From assembly GCA_016937175.1 (NCBI GenBank), contig JAFGWL010000056.1:124001-188000 (forward strand): 64,000 bases of DNA, read 5' to 3'. The stretch comes from Candidatus Mcinerneyibacteriota bacterium (GTDB lineage: Bacteria > Macinerneyibacteriota > Macinerneyibacteria > Macinerneyibacteriales > DSCS01). Of the stretch, positions 49,984-58,685 are shown piece after piece; the stretch's first letter is position 1, and every line of letters begins with the position of its first letter. Position numbers and translations under genes: made by a program. Under the pieces are notes generated by a model, which did no database searches, was not told the DNA's origin, and saw only the letters and a program-made list of their open reading frames with translations.

Positions 49984-50401
49984 GACATCCTCCTCTGCAT
50001 GCTATTTTCATCTCCAGGACAGTCTGCCCGGGAGAGAAATGGTATTCGACGCTGTCCATCAGCCTTTTCATCAAAAAGATCCCTCGCCCTCCGGGAAGCG
50101 TGATGTTATCCGGATGAGTGGGATCAGCCAGGGTTTCCGGGCAAAACCCTTTCCCCAGGTCCTTTATGGTAATATGAAGAGCCTCTTCTGTCAAAAGAAG
50201 TTCAACATCGACATTTTTCTCAGGATCTTCACCGTTTCCGTGTTTTACCGCATTGACGACTCCTTCCACCACAGCCAGAAATATCTCATCGGGACATAGG
50301 CCGCTTTCTGCGGCGAAATCAGACATGAACTGCCTGTATAGAGCTTCGATACCCGGCAGAAATGAGGTCCGGCTGGGAAAACTGAAGTGGATGCGGACCA
50401 T
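49952..50401 (-). CDS. RsbW/SpoIIAB-like serine kinase, second module
   Basis: 149 residues. GHKL motifs are VVEGVVNAVKHGN (N box), KDLGKGF (G1) and GGRGIFLMKRLMD (G2). The C-terminal tail ends in a short cysteine-containing stretch (IACRGGCHGM). GGAGAG precedes the ATG, which lies one base from the phosphatase stop. Its target is not encoded nearby; with the ValRS-like and AMMECR1 genes upstream, a non-sigma target is possible. Confidence 0.88.
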   Translation of the reverse strand: MVRIHFSFPSRTSFLPGIEALYRQFMSDFAAESGLCPDEIFLAVVEGVVNAVKHGNGEDPEKNVDVELLLTEEALHITIKDLGKGFCPETLADPTHPDNITLPGGRGIFLMKRLMDSVEYHFSPGQTVLEMKIACRGGCHGMEGDRGAW

Positions 50402-50402
50402 A

Positions 50403-51647
50403 TCACTCTCTCCGGAAAAGCAGAAGAGTCATGTCGTCTGTCTGTTTTCCCCGGGCAAAATCGAAGGCCCTGTCGAAAAGATTCTGGCTGAACGCCTCAA
50501 GGCTCTCCCTCGGGCCCTTCTCCAGATCCTTCACAAAGGCCTTCTCCCCATAGAGGTTCTCTTCGCTGTCCATGGATTCAGTGATCCCGTCGGTGTAAAG
50601 GATCAGGGTCTCTTTCCGGTCGAGGGGAAGTGTATGAAGGCTGAAGTCATACTCTTCCAGGATACCCAGTGGAATGTCATTACTCTCAAGAAAACGGACA
50701 GAACCCTCCTCGGAAAGAAGAGCCGGATAATTATGGCCGGCATTGACGTATTCGATGGCATGTCTCTTTTTGTCCAGTTTACCTAAAACAAGAGTCACAA
50801 AGCGCTGAGCTTCCGTATCCCGGAAGATGGAACTGTTCAGCTGATTCACGATATCGGCGAGATTCATTTTAAATCGGACAGCCGAATGAAGATAGGCACG
50901 CAATGTGCTCATGACCAGGGCAGCAGGGGCCCCTTTCCCGGAGACATCTGCGATGACGAACAACACCTGGTCTTCTCCATAGGGAAGAACATCATAATAA
51001 TCGCCCCCGACACTCCGGCAGGCCCGGTACCGGGCCACATACTGATATCCCTCGATGGAGATATCATCGCGGGGAAGAAGCCTCTCCTGGATCTCTCCTG
51101 CGATCCTCAGGTCAGCTTCCATCCGTTCCTTTTCCAGAGTATCTTTATGCCACATGGCGTTTTTCAGATTTAAGGCAGCCAGATCTGCAAATGTCTGGAG
51201 GAGTTTCAAGTCCCGGGAATTAAAGGCTCCGCCGTCTTCCTTGTTCAGGACTTCTATCAGACCGATGACCTTACCGTTGATCCATACGGGAACACCGATG
51301 ATGGATTTAGTAACAAATTCGCTTTTTTTGTCCACCCCCTGAAAAAACCTCGGATCGGCCGAAACATCTTTGACCAGAAGCGGCTTTTCATTCTGAATGA
51401 TCCATCCGGCGATACCCTTGTCGGCGGGGAAGCGGATCTCTTTGATCTTCTCCCCTTTTTCTCCCGTGGCCACATCAAAATAGAGCTCATTTTTTTCTGT
51501 ATCCAGGAAGATCAAAGAACTGGCTTCCGCTTTAAAGACCACTTTAGCCTGTTCCATGATGACAGCTTTTGTCTTGTCAAAATCCAAAGAAGCATTGAGC
51601 ATTTTGACGACATCAAGGAGTTTTCTGTACCGGCTTTGTTCCGCCAT
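50403..51647 (-). CDS. GAF-PP2C (RsbU/SpoIIE-type) serine phosphatase
   Basis: 414 residues, cytoplasmic. A GAF domain (about 20-165) is followed by a PP2C phosphatase domain (about 200-410). The latter has VGGDYYDVL, FVIADVSGKGAPAAL, YVNAGHNYP and LILYTDGITE, covering the metal-binding aspartates. It dephosphorylates the STAS antagonist when its GAF domain binds a signal. A strong GGGAGGG lies before the ATG. The first 35 bases overlap the end of the ValRS-like gene, so it is translationally coupled to it. Confidence 0.92.
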   Translation of the reverse strand: MAEQSRYRKLLDVVKMLNASLDFDKTKAVIMEQAKVVFKAEASSLIFLDTEKNELYFDVATGEKGEKIKEIRFPADKGIAGWIIQNEKPLLVKDVSADPRFFQGVDKKSEFVTKSIIGVPVWINGKVIGLIEVLNKEDGGAFNSRDLKLLQTFADLAALNLKNAMWHKDTLEKERMEADLRIAGEIQERLLPRDDISIEGYQYVARYRACRSVGGDYYDVLPYGEDQVLFVIADVSGKGAPAALVMSTLRAYLHSAVRFKMNLADIVNQLNSSIFRDTEAQRFVTLVLGKLDKKRHAIEYVNAGHNYPALLSEEGSVRFLESNDIPLGILEEYDFSLHTLPLDRKETLILYTDGITESMDSEENLYGEKAFVKDLEKGPRESLEAFSQNLFDRAFDFARGKQTDDMTLLLFRRE

Positions 51648-53826
51648 CGCGTCCCTCCCTTTCCAATTGAGCTAACAGTTTAATATACCCTTTCATCTTC
51701 TCTTTGGCAACCAGAAGGGCTCTCAGGTTCTCCTCTTCCGCTTCGATGACCTGGGGGGAGGCTTTATTCAAAAATTCAAAATCAAACAGGCGGCTCCTTT
51801 TTTCGAGGATGCGTCTGTTTATCTCTTCCTTCTGCTGCTGCAACTCCTCCATCCGCAGACTCACTCTTGATTTATCATAGACCGGGATATAGAGGCTGAT
51901 CTTATCCAGCTTCATTTTCAAGCTTTTTTTGGGCATCTCCTTGGGAGTGATGTATTTGAGCTCTGTAAGACTTAAAAAACGGGTTATATAAAACATATTC
52001 CGGTTGAGGGTATCCTCCAGCCCGCCGCCGGGATTGGTTATCCATATCTCCAGGGGTTCATCGGGCCCGATATTCAATATTGACTTTCCGTCCATGACCG
52101 TATCGATAAGATCCAGGATAAAATGGTCCCGTTCGAGTTCTTCGCTGAAGTGATAGTCCTCCCTGTAGGCCGGGATCCTTCCGGATTCCGAGATATCAGG
52201 ATAAAAGGGAGCCAGACAGGTCTTAACAGCCCGGAAAACATAAAGAGAATTCCTGAAGACAGCGGGGTCCTCTTCTGCCTGAATCTTTTTGACAAAGGGA
52301 TAGACACGGTGATCCAGAAGGCCCATGAGAGCTTCCAGATGCCCCAGAAAACTAAACAGGTCGCCTACTTCAAGGGATCCGGTCGCTTTCAGGATAAAAT
52401 CTTCCAAGGCCGTGAGAAGCAATTTGTCGATATAAAAATCAGTCCTTATGTCCACTTCGTCCATGGCCCCTTTGATCCGTCTGGAAAAGAGCCTTTCCCA
52501 CCTGTTGAGAAATGAAAGAACCTTCCTGTCGCTGAGATGGATATCCCTGTGAAGAGCTCCATCAAGATAGGCCAGGGGAGATACTTCGGGGAAAGATTCC
52601 GGCAGGACTCCTTCTCCGGATCCCTCTCTGTATTCCAGCCCGATGACCTTCCGGTTGTCCCCCTTTTGCCGGGGGGCGAGGATCTTTTGAAAAAAGGACA
52701 ACCGGTCGGAGACGAAATCTTTTTCCTCCTCATGCAGGAGCAAAAACCTGACCGGTTGACGCCAGAGAAAGGGAAGGAGAAGATTTCGCATCCGGTCATT
52801 AAAGAGCGCCTCCTCCTTATGCGTAACTTTTGAACATGCCGGGCAGGACTTTTCATCATAAAAAAGTGTTTTACATTGCGGGCATATGCGGTATTCGATC
52901 CTGACCGGCCCCGGATGAGAGTCCGGCCAGCCTTTATGCGAAGTAAGGATCAGCGGCCCGCTTCTGGGCCGTTCAGAGGTCACTTGTTCTACTCCTTCCT
53001 CGGAGATAAAGAGATGCTCCGCCAGAAGGTTATCAGCCACTTCATTGCAATGACGGCAGCGGGGGACTTCTATCTCCTGATCCAGAGATTGGGACAAAGC
53101 CCCGTACATACTGAGGTCTCCCAAAAGCCTCTCGGGGTCATTCCTGTAAAGGGAAAGGAGACGTGTCCGGCTTTCAGATTCTTCATCCTCTTTGTCCTCT
53201 TTCTGAAGAGTAATAAATCTTGTATAGTACTCCGGGCGTGAGACATCCTCTACTTTCAGGATAGGGACATGATGCCCCAGGATAGGGACGATTCCTTTTT
53301 TGTCAGCATACTTTTCCATATTCCGGACGCCGATGGCTTTGACATTCAAAAGAGCCAGGGGATCTGTGACTGAAAAGGTCAGAGGGTCGGCAAGGGCGGT
53401 GACATTCATCCTCAATGAATAGACATGATGTCTTTCCCGGGTAATGCGGACCTCATACCCTTCCAGGACCCTTCCGCATCCGGGGCAGAAATACCCTTTG
53501 ATCAGGCCTTTACGGGGAAGCCGCCTCTTGAAGAGCTCTTTCATGAGGCGGTTTACGAAATCATGCCGGGTCTCTTTGTCAAGGGGAAGATGAAGCTCTT
53601 CGAAGCGGATGCCGAGAAGAGTATAAAGTTTTTTTTTCAATATTTCTTTCTGATTGTTTTTGCAGAGGATAAGATCATAATAGGCCGGCTTTTCCTCCCC
53701 GAGAGAAGCAAACGCCTTGTGGAGAAAATTTCCATAGACCAGGGGATAAAGGTCACGGGCCGTGAGCCGCCTGTGGGTGACAGGCGTGTAATAGATCATG
53801 CCTTCTTTTTTGCTCTTATCAGCCAT
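51613..53826 (-). CDS. catalytically degenerate valyl-tRNA synthetase paralogue
   Basis: 737 residues, recognisable along its length as a relative of ValRS. PVTHRRLTARDLY (about 15-27) stands where ValRS has P-N-V-T-G-x-L-H-I-G-H, so the HIGH motif is lost. YFCPGCGRVLEGYEV (112-126) matches the first zinc knuckle. The editing domain outline is visible at about 148-200 (FSVTDPLALL in place of the T-T-R-P-E-T motif). A second zinc pair set is C257/C260, C315/C318 and C328/C331. No KMSKS is seen between 380 and 440. The anticodon-domain region (about 430-600) and the C-terminal coiled coil (about 655-720, FLNKASPQVIEAEEENLRAL) remain. It should not activate valine. It may bind tRNA or sense charging and relay to the overlapping phosphatase. 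AAGGA precedes the ATG. Confidence 0.8.
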   Translation of the reverse strand: MADKSKKEGMIYYTPVTHRRLTARDLYPLVYGNFLHKAFASLGEEKPAYYDLILCKNNQKEILKKKLYTLLGIRFEELHLPLDKETRHDFVNRLMKELFKRRLPRKGLIKGYFCPGCGRVLEGYEVRITRERHHVYSLRMNVTALADPLTFSVTDPLALLNVKAIGVRNMEKYADKKGIVPILGHHVPILKVEDVSRPEYYTRFITLQKEDKEDEESESRTRLLSLYRNDPERLLGDLSMYGALSQSLDQEIEVPRCRHCNEVADNLLAEHLFISEEGVEQVTSERPRSGPLILTSHKGWPDSHPGPVRIEYRICPQCKTLFYDEKSCPACSKVTHKEEALFNDRMRNLLLPFLWRQPVRFLLLHEEEKDFVSDRLSFFQKILAPRQKGDNRKVIGLEYREGSGEGVLPESFPEVSPLAYLDGALHRDIHLSDRKVLSFLNRWERLFSRRIKGAMDEVDIRTDFYIDKLLLTALEDFILKATGSLEVGDLFSFLGHLEALMGLLDHRVYPFVKKIQAEEDPAVFRNSLYVFRAVKTCLAPFYPDISESGRIPAYREDYHFSEELERDHFILDLIDTVMDGKSILNIGPDEPLEIWITNPGGGLEDTLNRNMFYITRFLSLTELKYITPKEMPKKSLKMKLDKISLYIPVYDKSRVSLRMEELQQQKEEINRRILEKRSRLFDFEFLNKASPQVIEAEEENLRALLVAKEKMKGYIKLLAQLEREGRDGGTKPVQKTP

Positions 53827-54376
53827 CCCGATCCTTTTCAGAAAAGATCTCGGCTGTAAAGGAGTAGATCTCAGTCTCGGGCCAGGAAGCAGCCTCGGGG
53901 GGGAGCCCCGCCTTCCGGCAGGTATGTCCGATAAACTCCTCCCGCCCCCAATGATACTCGACGGCTACCTGGGGCAGAAGGAGCCCTGATCTTGACCCGT
54001 TTCTGACAACGAGCCCGTCCCGTCCGGTACGTATCCCGCTCAGGTCCGTGATACGCTTCAGTGGCGACAGAAGAGAGATTTCAATGGCAACATCGTCAAG
54101 TTCCTCACGCCTGAGAGGTTCAAAACGGGGGTCGTGAAAAGCGGCTTCACGGGCTAAATGGATAACGGCGTCTTTCAACGGCTCCACTCCGGTTATAAAG
54201 CCGATGCATCCCTTTAGCTCACCGCTGAGAGTCAGAGTGACGAAAAGGCCTCTCTTTTGACTAAAAAGAGGATCTTCCAGAGGTTCGATAAAGATTCCGG
54301 GATCGAAGACAGATGCAATGCTCTGCCTTGCTCGTCTAAGAAGGGCTTGTCTCTGACCGTCCTTCAGTGTCAGCAT
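53819..54376 (-). CDS. AMMECR1-domain protein
   Basis: 185 residues. The hallmark LKGCIGF is near residue 55, with the conserved AFHDPRF and EISLLSPLKRI following. The family belongs to the AmmeMemoRadiSam group, and its biochemical role is unknown. A Memo-family protein is encoded 7.5 kb away (61901-62740), but no radical SAM partner is in the window. GAGGGGGG lies before the ATG although the start is 41 bases inside the upstream gene. It overlaps the ValRS-like gene by 8 bases, so these two proteins are likely made together. Confidence 0.9.
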   Translation of the reverse strand: MLTLKDGQRQALLRRARQSIASVFDPGIFIEPLEDPLFSQKRGLFVTLTLSGELKGCIGFITGVEPLKDAVIHLAREAAFHDPRFEPLRREELDDVAIEISLLSPLKRITDLSGIRTGRDGLVVRNGSRSGLLLPQVAVEYHWGREEFIGHTCRKAGLPPEAASWPETEIYSFTAEIFSEKDRDG

Positions 54377-55337
54377 GCCCGGCCCCCCTCTTTGATTTCC
54401 GATGTATGAAAAAAACCACCAGGGCCCACAGGAAAAGAGCGATGATGACGAAATTCATGATAACGCCCAGGTAGAGGTATTTCTTTTTATAGTCAAACTG
54501 CCGCTCATGTTCTTTCTTGAAGGCTTCGTCGCCGAAGCGGCACATATATTTATGATCGGGAGCAAAGACATCAACGATGCCCTTGGCATTGTCACTCACG
54601 AAAAAATAACCGTTGTACGACGCAAGAGAGGCAGGAATATAATATTTAGACTGAGCAGTCAAAAGAACTTCCTCAACCGGGTCATAGACATAATACCTGG
54701 CCGAGAAAAAATCCTTATCCGCGTAGAGAAAATGAAGGGCTCCCCCGTCATCTACTCCCCGGATGACGGTCCCCTCTTCAGGCAAACGGTCGAAAACTCT
54801 CTCCTCCGCCCCGCCAAGCTGACGGATGATATTACGGCCTCTCTCCGAGTAATAGATACCGCCTCTCCACTGAAAGAGGGCATAGGGCCTGACAGGTGTC
54901 TTTTGAGTCTCCAGGAGAGCCCCTTCAGAATCCAATATCTCAATATACTTCTCTTTAGCGGATACGCCGTAGATCTTTTTGCCGATGGCCGTGACTGTCG
55001 TGTAACGTCCGGCGGAAAAACTCTTCTGCGGGTTGAACCAGGAGTCATAGACGATAAACCGGCCATTCTCTCTGCGATAGGTCACCGGCACTCCTTCCAG
55101 AAAGAAGAAGGCATCGGGCTTGCTGCGGAATTGAAATCCCATGGATTTCTCTCCGTTCAGTGTATACGCCTCGATGACACTTCCCTCAAGAAGATAGAGT
55201 TTATCTCCGTTGAACGCCAGGGCATCGATGCCGGGAGCTTTCAGGAAACGGTCTTTGGCGATAAAGTTGACGATAACGGCGAGGATGATAAGAGCGATGA
55301 TGAGTATAGCCTGGGTGTTAAGCCTCTTCTCATTCAT
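54336..55337 (-). CDS. membrane-anchored beta-propeller-like protein
   Basis: 333 residues from the ATG at 55337, which overlaps the upstream ORF by 8 bases. One membrane segment near the N-terminus (AILIIALIILAVIVNFIA) and one near the C-terminus (LGVIMNFVIIALFLWALVVF) flank a region of repeated four-strand units. These contain phrases such as IDALAFNGDKLYLLEG and GYFFVSDNAKGIVDVFAPD, typical of NHL or six-bladed propellers. The propeller probably lies in the periplasm. The tail is short and charged. No ligand or partner is known. Confidence 0.7.
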   Translation of the reverse strand: MNEKRLNTQAILIIALIILAVIVNFIAKDRFLKAPGIDALAFNGDKLYLLEGSVIEAYTLNGEKSMGFQFRSKPDAFFFLEGVPVTYRRENGRFIVYDSWFNPQKSFSAGRYTTVTAIGKKIYGVSAKEKYIEILDSEGALLETQKTPVRPYALFQWRGGIYYSERGRNIIRQLGGAEERVFDRLPEEGTVIRGVDDGGALHFLYADKDFFSARYYVYDPVEEVLLTAQSKYYIPASLASYNGYFFVSDNAKGIVDVFAPDHKYMCRFGDEAFKKEHERQFDYKKKYLYLGVIMNFVIIALFLWALVVFFIHRKSKRGAGHADTEGRSETSPS

Positions 55338-55665
55338 CCCCGACACCGAATACTTCTTTAAGAAAATCATTCATAAGGTCTTCACTGTTATCCGAAGGAA
55401 CGACCTGAGCCAATTCATCTTTTTCAGCATTTTTAATCGTGGACATCACCTCTTTGTGCTGTTCCACAAGCTTCTCCTCTATCTTCTTCTCGATCTTGTC
55501 CGGGTCTCCGTTAATGATCAACTTTTTTTTCTTGCTGCCGATGATGGCCCCGTTATCGAAGATCAGGGTGACGATGGTGCTGTTGGACGGCATAAATTCC
55601 GTCTGAACATGGACCTTTCGGTTTTTAAATTCGACATCGCTGTTTCTCCCCTGAATCATGCTCAT
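55330..55665 (-). CDS. conserved-looking small protein of unknown function
   Basis: 111 residues. The N-terminal half is beta-rich (VEFKNRKVHVQTEFMP, STIVTLIFDNGAII). The second half is a charged helix (INGDPDKIEKKIEEKLVEQHKEVM) with an acidic tail. It overlaps rimI by 4 bases and the propeller gene by 8, so it is well embedded in the operon. No family is recognised; the strand-helix form could be a small cytoplasmic adaptor. Confidence 0.7.
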   Translation of the reverse strand: MSMIQGRNSDVEFKNRKVHVQTEFMPSNSTIVTLIFDNGAIIGSKKKKLIINGDPDKIEKKIEEKLVEQHKEVMSTIKNAEKDELAQVVPSDNSEDLMNDFLKEVFGVGDE

Positions 55666-56147
55666 TCCTCCTTGGCATGTTGGATTATATCATTTTTGCA
55701 GCCCTTTTCAAGAGTTAGTTGCATCACTAGGGCATCCTCTCCGTTATCCGTATAGTAGTTCTTGCGCAGGCCTGCGGGGACAAATCCTCTTGAGCGGTAG
55801 AGAGCCTGAGCTGCCCGGTTGCCGAGGCGGACCTCCAGCCAGATGTTCCGTCCCCCCCGCTTTGCCATCTCTTCCAGAGCAGCATCCAGAAGTCCTCCTC
55901 CGACACCCTTTCTGCGGAAACTGGGATGAACGGCAAAATCCGCAATATGCCCTTCATCGAACAGGACCCAGCTCAGGCAAAACCCTGCCAGGATATCCCC
56001 TTTAAACGACCCGATAAAAAAGGCGTAATCCTTTTCGAATTCAGCAGCCATCATCTCTTTGGTCCATGGGAGAGTGAAAGAGGCGGATTCGATGGCTAAG
56101 ACTGCGGCCAGGTCACGTCTGTCAAGAAGACGGATTTTTCTTCTCAT
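55662..56147 (-). CDS. rimI: ribosomal-protein/N-terminal acetyltransferase RimI
   Basis: 161 residues from the ATG at 56147, chosen because the GNAT fold begins right after it (IRLLDRRDLAAVLAIE); ATGs at 56162 and 56222 are alternatives. The acetyl-CoA site is VHPSFRRKGVGGGLLDAAL, with WLEVRLGNRAAQALYRSRGF following, the RimI signature. It acetylates protein N-termini, classically S18. The tsaE-tsaB-rimI order is common in bacteria. Confidence 0.92.
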   Translation of the reverse strand: MRRKIRLLDRRDLAAVLAIESASFTLPWTKEMMAAEFEKDYAFFIGSFKGDILAGFCLSWVLFDEGHIADFAVHPSFRRKGVGGGLLDAALEEMAKRGGRNIWLEVRLGNRAAQALYRSRGFVPAGLRKNYYTDNGEDALVMQLTLEKGCKNDIIQHAKEE

Positions 56148-56823
56148 AATTGATCTCGGCATCAGAAAGCCTGCAATAATCCGGCTCCAGGGAAAGAAGA
56201 TCGGACGGGCCCTCTTTTTCAAACTTCTCCAGCCCGATCCTGCCGACAGCGAAAGGATCCGTGCGCGTAAACCGACCGAGGCCTTTCACTGCACCGGGGA
56301 AAATGGAGAGAAGGGTCTCCCGGAAGGCTTCTCCCTCACCGAGAAAGGCCGGCTCCCGGGCTTTCTCCAGGACAAGCCTGAAAAAAGGCTCCGGCTCATA
56401 AGACCCTGAGGGAATGATCTCTTTAAGTTCCGCTCCGCTTTTTTCGTAGAGAGCTCCGAACACCTGGCCCTTTCTGGCGTCAAAAAGAGGGAGATAAAAA
56501 CCGTCTCTGACGGCATAACTGGCGGCCAGAGCTTCAAGGGTGTTGACTCCCGTGATAGGGATTCCCAAGGCATAGGAGAGACTTTTACAAAGGGTCATCC
56601 CGATCCTGAGGCCTGTAAAAGATCCGGGTCCCCGGGCTACAGCCAGGAGCCCCACATCTTCGAGTCGGAGGCCGCTTTGGGCCAGGAGAAAATGAATCAT
56701 GGGAAGAAGCTTTTCTGAATAGGTGGCTTTTACGTTAAAAGAGATGCTCATCAGGGGGGTTCGATCGAGCAGAAGGCCTGCACTACCTAAAAAACGTGAG
56801 CTGTCGACAGCAAGAGTATACAT
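56122..56823 (-). CDS. tsaB: tRNA threonylcarbamoyladenosine synthesis protein TsaB
   Basis: 233 residues of the ASKHA fold. The start MYTLAVDSSRFLGSAGLL and the motif ARGPGSFTGLRIG are typical. TsaB works with TsaD and TsaE to make t6A37 in ANN-decoding tRNAs. It is complete. TsaD and TsaC are outside the window. It lies 3 bases after tsaE and overlaps rimI. Confidence 0.94.
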   Translation of the reverse strand: MYTLAVDSSRFLGSAGLLLDRTPLMSISFNVKATYSEKLLPMIHFLLAQSGLRLEDVGLLAVARGPGSFTGLRIGMTLCKSLSYALGIPITGVNTLEALAASYAVRDGFYLPLFDARKGQVFGALYEKSGAELKEIIPSGSYEPEPFFRLVLEKAREPAFLGEGEAFRETLLSIFPGAVKGLGRFTRTDPFAVGRIGLEKFEKEGPSDLLSLEPDYCRLSDAEINYEKKNPSS

Positions 56824-56826
56824 CGT

Positions 56827-57249
56827 TCACCTTTCAATCGTGATCTCACGAGTCGTTTCATCGACCAGTTTAATAATGACCATGGCTTTATCTGTCCCCG
56901 GAGGGATCTCCGCCTTTTCGGCCCACTCGATAATGGATACAACCCCCTCTTCGAGATGCTCATCGAAACCCAGTTGAAAGAGCTCCTCAGAATCTTCGAT
57001 CCGGTAGAGGTCGAAGTGGTTCACCGCTCCCCGGGAAGAGGGATAGATGTTGAGAAGCGTAAAAGTGGGAGACCGGACTTCTTTTTCCGGGATTCCGTAA
57101 AAACGTGCCATTCCCCTGGCAAAGACGCTCTTCCCAGCTCCCAAATCCCCATACAGGAGGACAACGGCACCCCGGGCCAGTTCACCTGCAAGCTTTTCCC
57201 CCAGGGACAGGGTATCTTCAGGAGAGCCGGATAAGAAGACTTCTTTCAT
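56827..57249 (-). CDS. tsaE: tRNA threonylcarbamoyladenosine synthesis ATPase TsaE
   Basis: 140 residues. The P-loop is YGDLGAGKSVFARG (about 34-47). SPTFTLLN and FDLYRIEDSEEL are family motifs, and VVSIIEWAEKAE carries the conserved E-W. TsaE is an ATPase that resets the TsaBD complex during t6A formation. It overlaps the upstream propeller gene by 4 bases. Confidence 0.95.
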   Translation of the reverse strand: MKEVFLSGSPEDTLSLGEKLAGELARGAVVLLYGDLGAGKSVFARGMARFYGIPEKEVRSPTFTLLNIYPSSRGAVNHFDLYRIEDSEELFQLGFDEHLEEGVVSIIEWAEKAEIPPGTDKAMVIIKLVDETTREITIER

Positions 57250-58685
57250 GGGATAAGATTCATTCCTTTTGATGTGACAGCCAGGACATAACCGTTATAG
57301 GCAAACAGCTTCTCTGTTCGGGAAGAGCACAGCCCGTCTTCTACTGTCAGGACTTTAAACCGTTCAGTTTCCAGGTCGATAATATAGAGGCCTGTCTCTG
57401 TGGCGGCATAAAGCTTGCCTTCCCTTACGAGCATGTCAGAGACCCCTTCCCGCAGGGATTTGACGACCCCCGATTCGTGAGTATCGATGTCGTACCACAT
57501 GATCCCCATATTCCCGCCCACATAGAGCCGGGTGCCGGCCCGGGCCATGGTATTGAGGAAATCACTGTGTAAAGAAGAGGCTGTCAGCCTTTGAAGGACC
57601 GTTCCGTCTTTTGCGGCCAGGATCAGGCGGTCTCTGTGCAGAAGGATCAGAGTCCCTTCCGTCACATCGAATTGGTCGACATTGAAAAAATCTATTCCTC
57701 GGATCTCTCTGACCTTACGGGGTTGACGGACATTGAAGGAATTGATCCCGTATTTTGTCAGGAGATAAAGCTCTTCTCCCTCTGCCCGAAGGGAGATAAT
57801 ATTGTTATCCAGAAGGCCGGCATCCATCTTTACGGCTGAGCGGAAGGAAGTGCCGGCATAGACCCCGACTCCGTTGCTTCTTGTGGCCAACCAGAGACGC
57901 CCGGCAGCCCGGACAGCATCATTCAGGTTATCGTCCAGTTCAGGGACTCGGTCAAAAGAGAAAGCTCCATTTTTCAAATGGTTGATAAAAGTCCCCACAA
58001 ACCAGTAACCGCCCTCTTCATCAGGCAGCACTGCTTTCAGGCCGGAGCCAAAGAGAGCTCCGTTCTCTTTTTTGACTACGGGAGAGGAGGATGAGAAGGC
58101 TGCAAGATAACCTTCTCGGGTGATGAGGACACCGTCCCCCCCCGGAAGTCCGGCATAGTCGATGACTTCCAGAGGATTTCCCGTATCGGGGTCAAGAGGC
58201 GGGAAGTCGGGTGCTTTACGATGTATGGGATGAACAGGTACCTGCAGTCCCCGGACCAGTTCGAACCGGGTCAAAAGCCATGTATAGTCACCGCCCTTCG
58301 CCCTCACAGAGATCCGCCGGTTGTCATATCCCCACTCCAGGACAGGGCCTACGGACTTCCCGATCTTCTCCCAGGAGTCATCAGCCAGGCGCCTGTAGAT
58401 ACCCCGGTCGGTGAAGGCCAGGACCTCACCCAGCTCTTCTGCAGCCGCTATCATATAGATATGGTGTCTTTCCAAAAGGTCTCCCGGATTCCCCGAATAC
58501 TGAAAAGAACCTTCAGCTCCCCGATAGATAATAAGGCCTTTGTCGGTCCCGCAATAGACGTTAAAACTGTCAGAGGCCACATCGGTAGCCTTCTCATAAG
58601 AGATGAAAGAGAGGGCTTCCCGGGCTGCTGATGTCAGAGAAGCCGACAAGAACAGAAGGAGGAAAACCAACCATCTTCGTATCAT
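57246..58685 (-). CDS. exported two-component-regulator-type beta-propeller protein
   Basis: 479 residues. A signal peptide (VFLLLFLSASLTSAA) is followed by about ten propeller-like units with recurrent phrases such as GLIIYRGAEGSF, LWLATRSNGVGVY and KLYAATETGLYIIDLE. They resemble the sensor propellers of hybrid two-component systems (W-x-A-T/G-T-x-x-G-L-x-x-Y/F), here without a membrane helix or kinase domain. It is likely periplasmic. Overlaps mntP by one base and tsaE by four. Confidence 0.75.
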   Translation of the reverse strand: MIRRWLVFLLLFLSASLTSAAREALSFISYEKATDVASDSFNVYCGTDKGLIIYRGAEGSFQYSGNPGDLLERHHIYMIAAAEELGEVLAFTDRGIYRRLADDSWEKIGKSVGPVLEWGYDNRRISVRAKGGDYTWLLTRFELVRGLQVPVHPIHRKAPDFPPLDPDTGNPLEVIDYAGLPGGDGVLITREGYLAAFSSSSPVVKKENGALFGSGLKAVLPDEEGGYWFVGTFINHLKNGAFSFDRVPELDDNLNDAVRAAGRLWLATRSNGVGVYAGTSFRSAVKMDAGLLDNNIISLRAEGEELYLLTKYGINSFNVRQPRKVREIRGIDFFNVDQFDVTEGTLILLHRDRLILAAKDGTVLQRLTASSLHSDFLNTMARAGTRLYVGGNMGIMWYDIDTHESGVVKSLREGVSDMLVREGKLYAATETGLYIIDLETERFKVLTVEDGLCSSRTEKLFAYNGYVLAVTSKGMNLIP

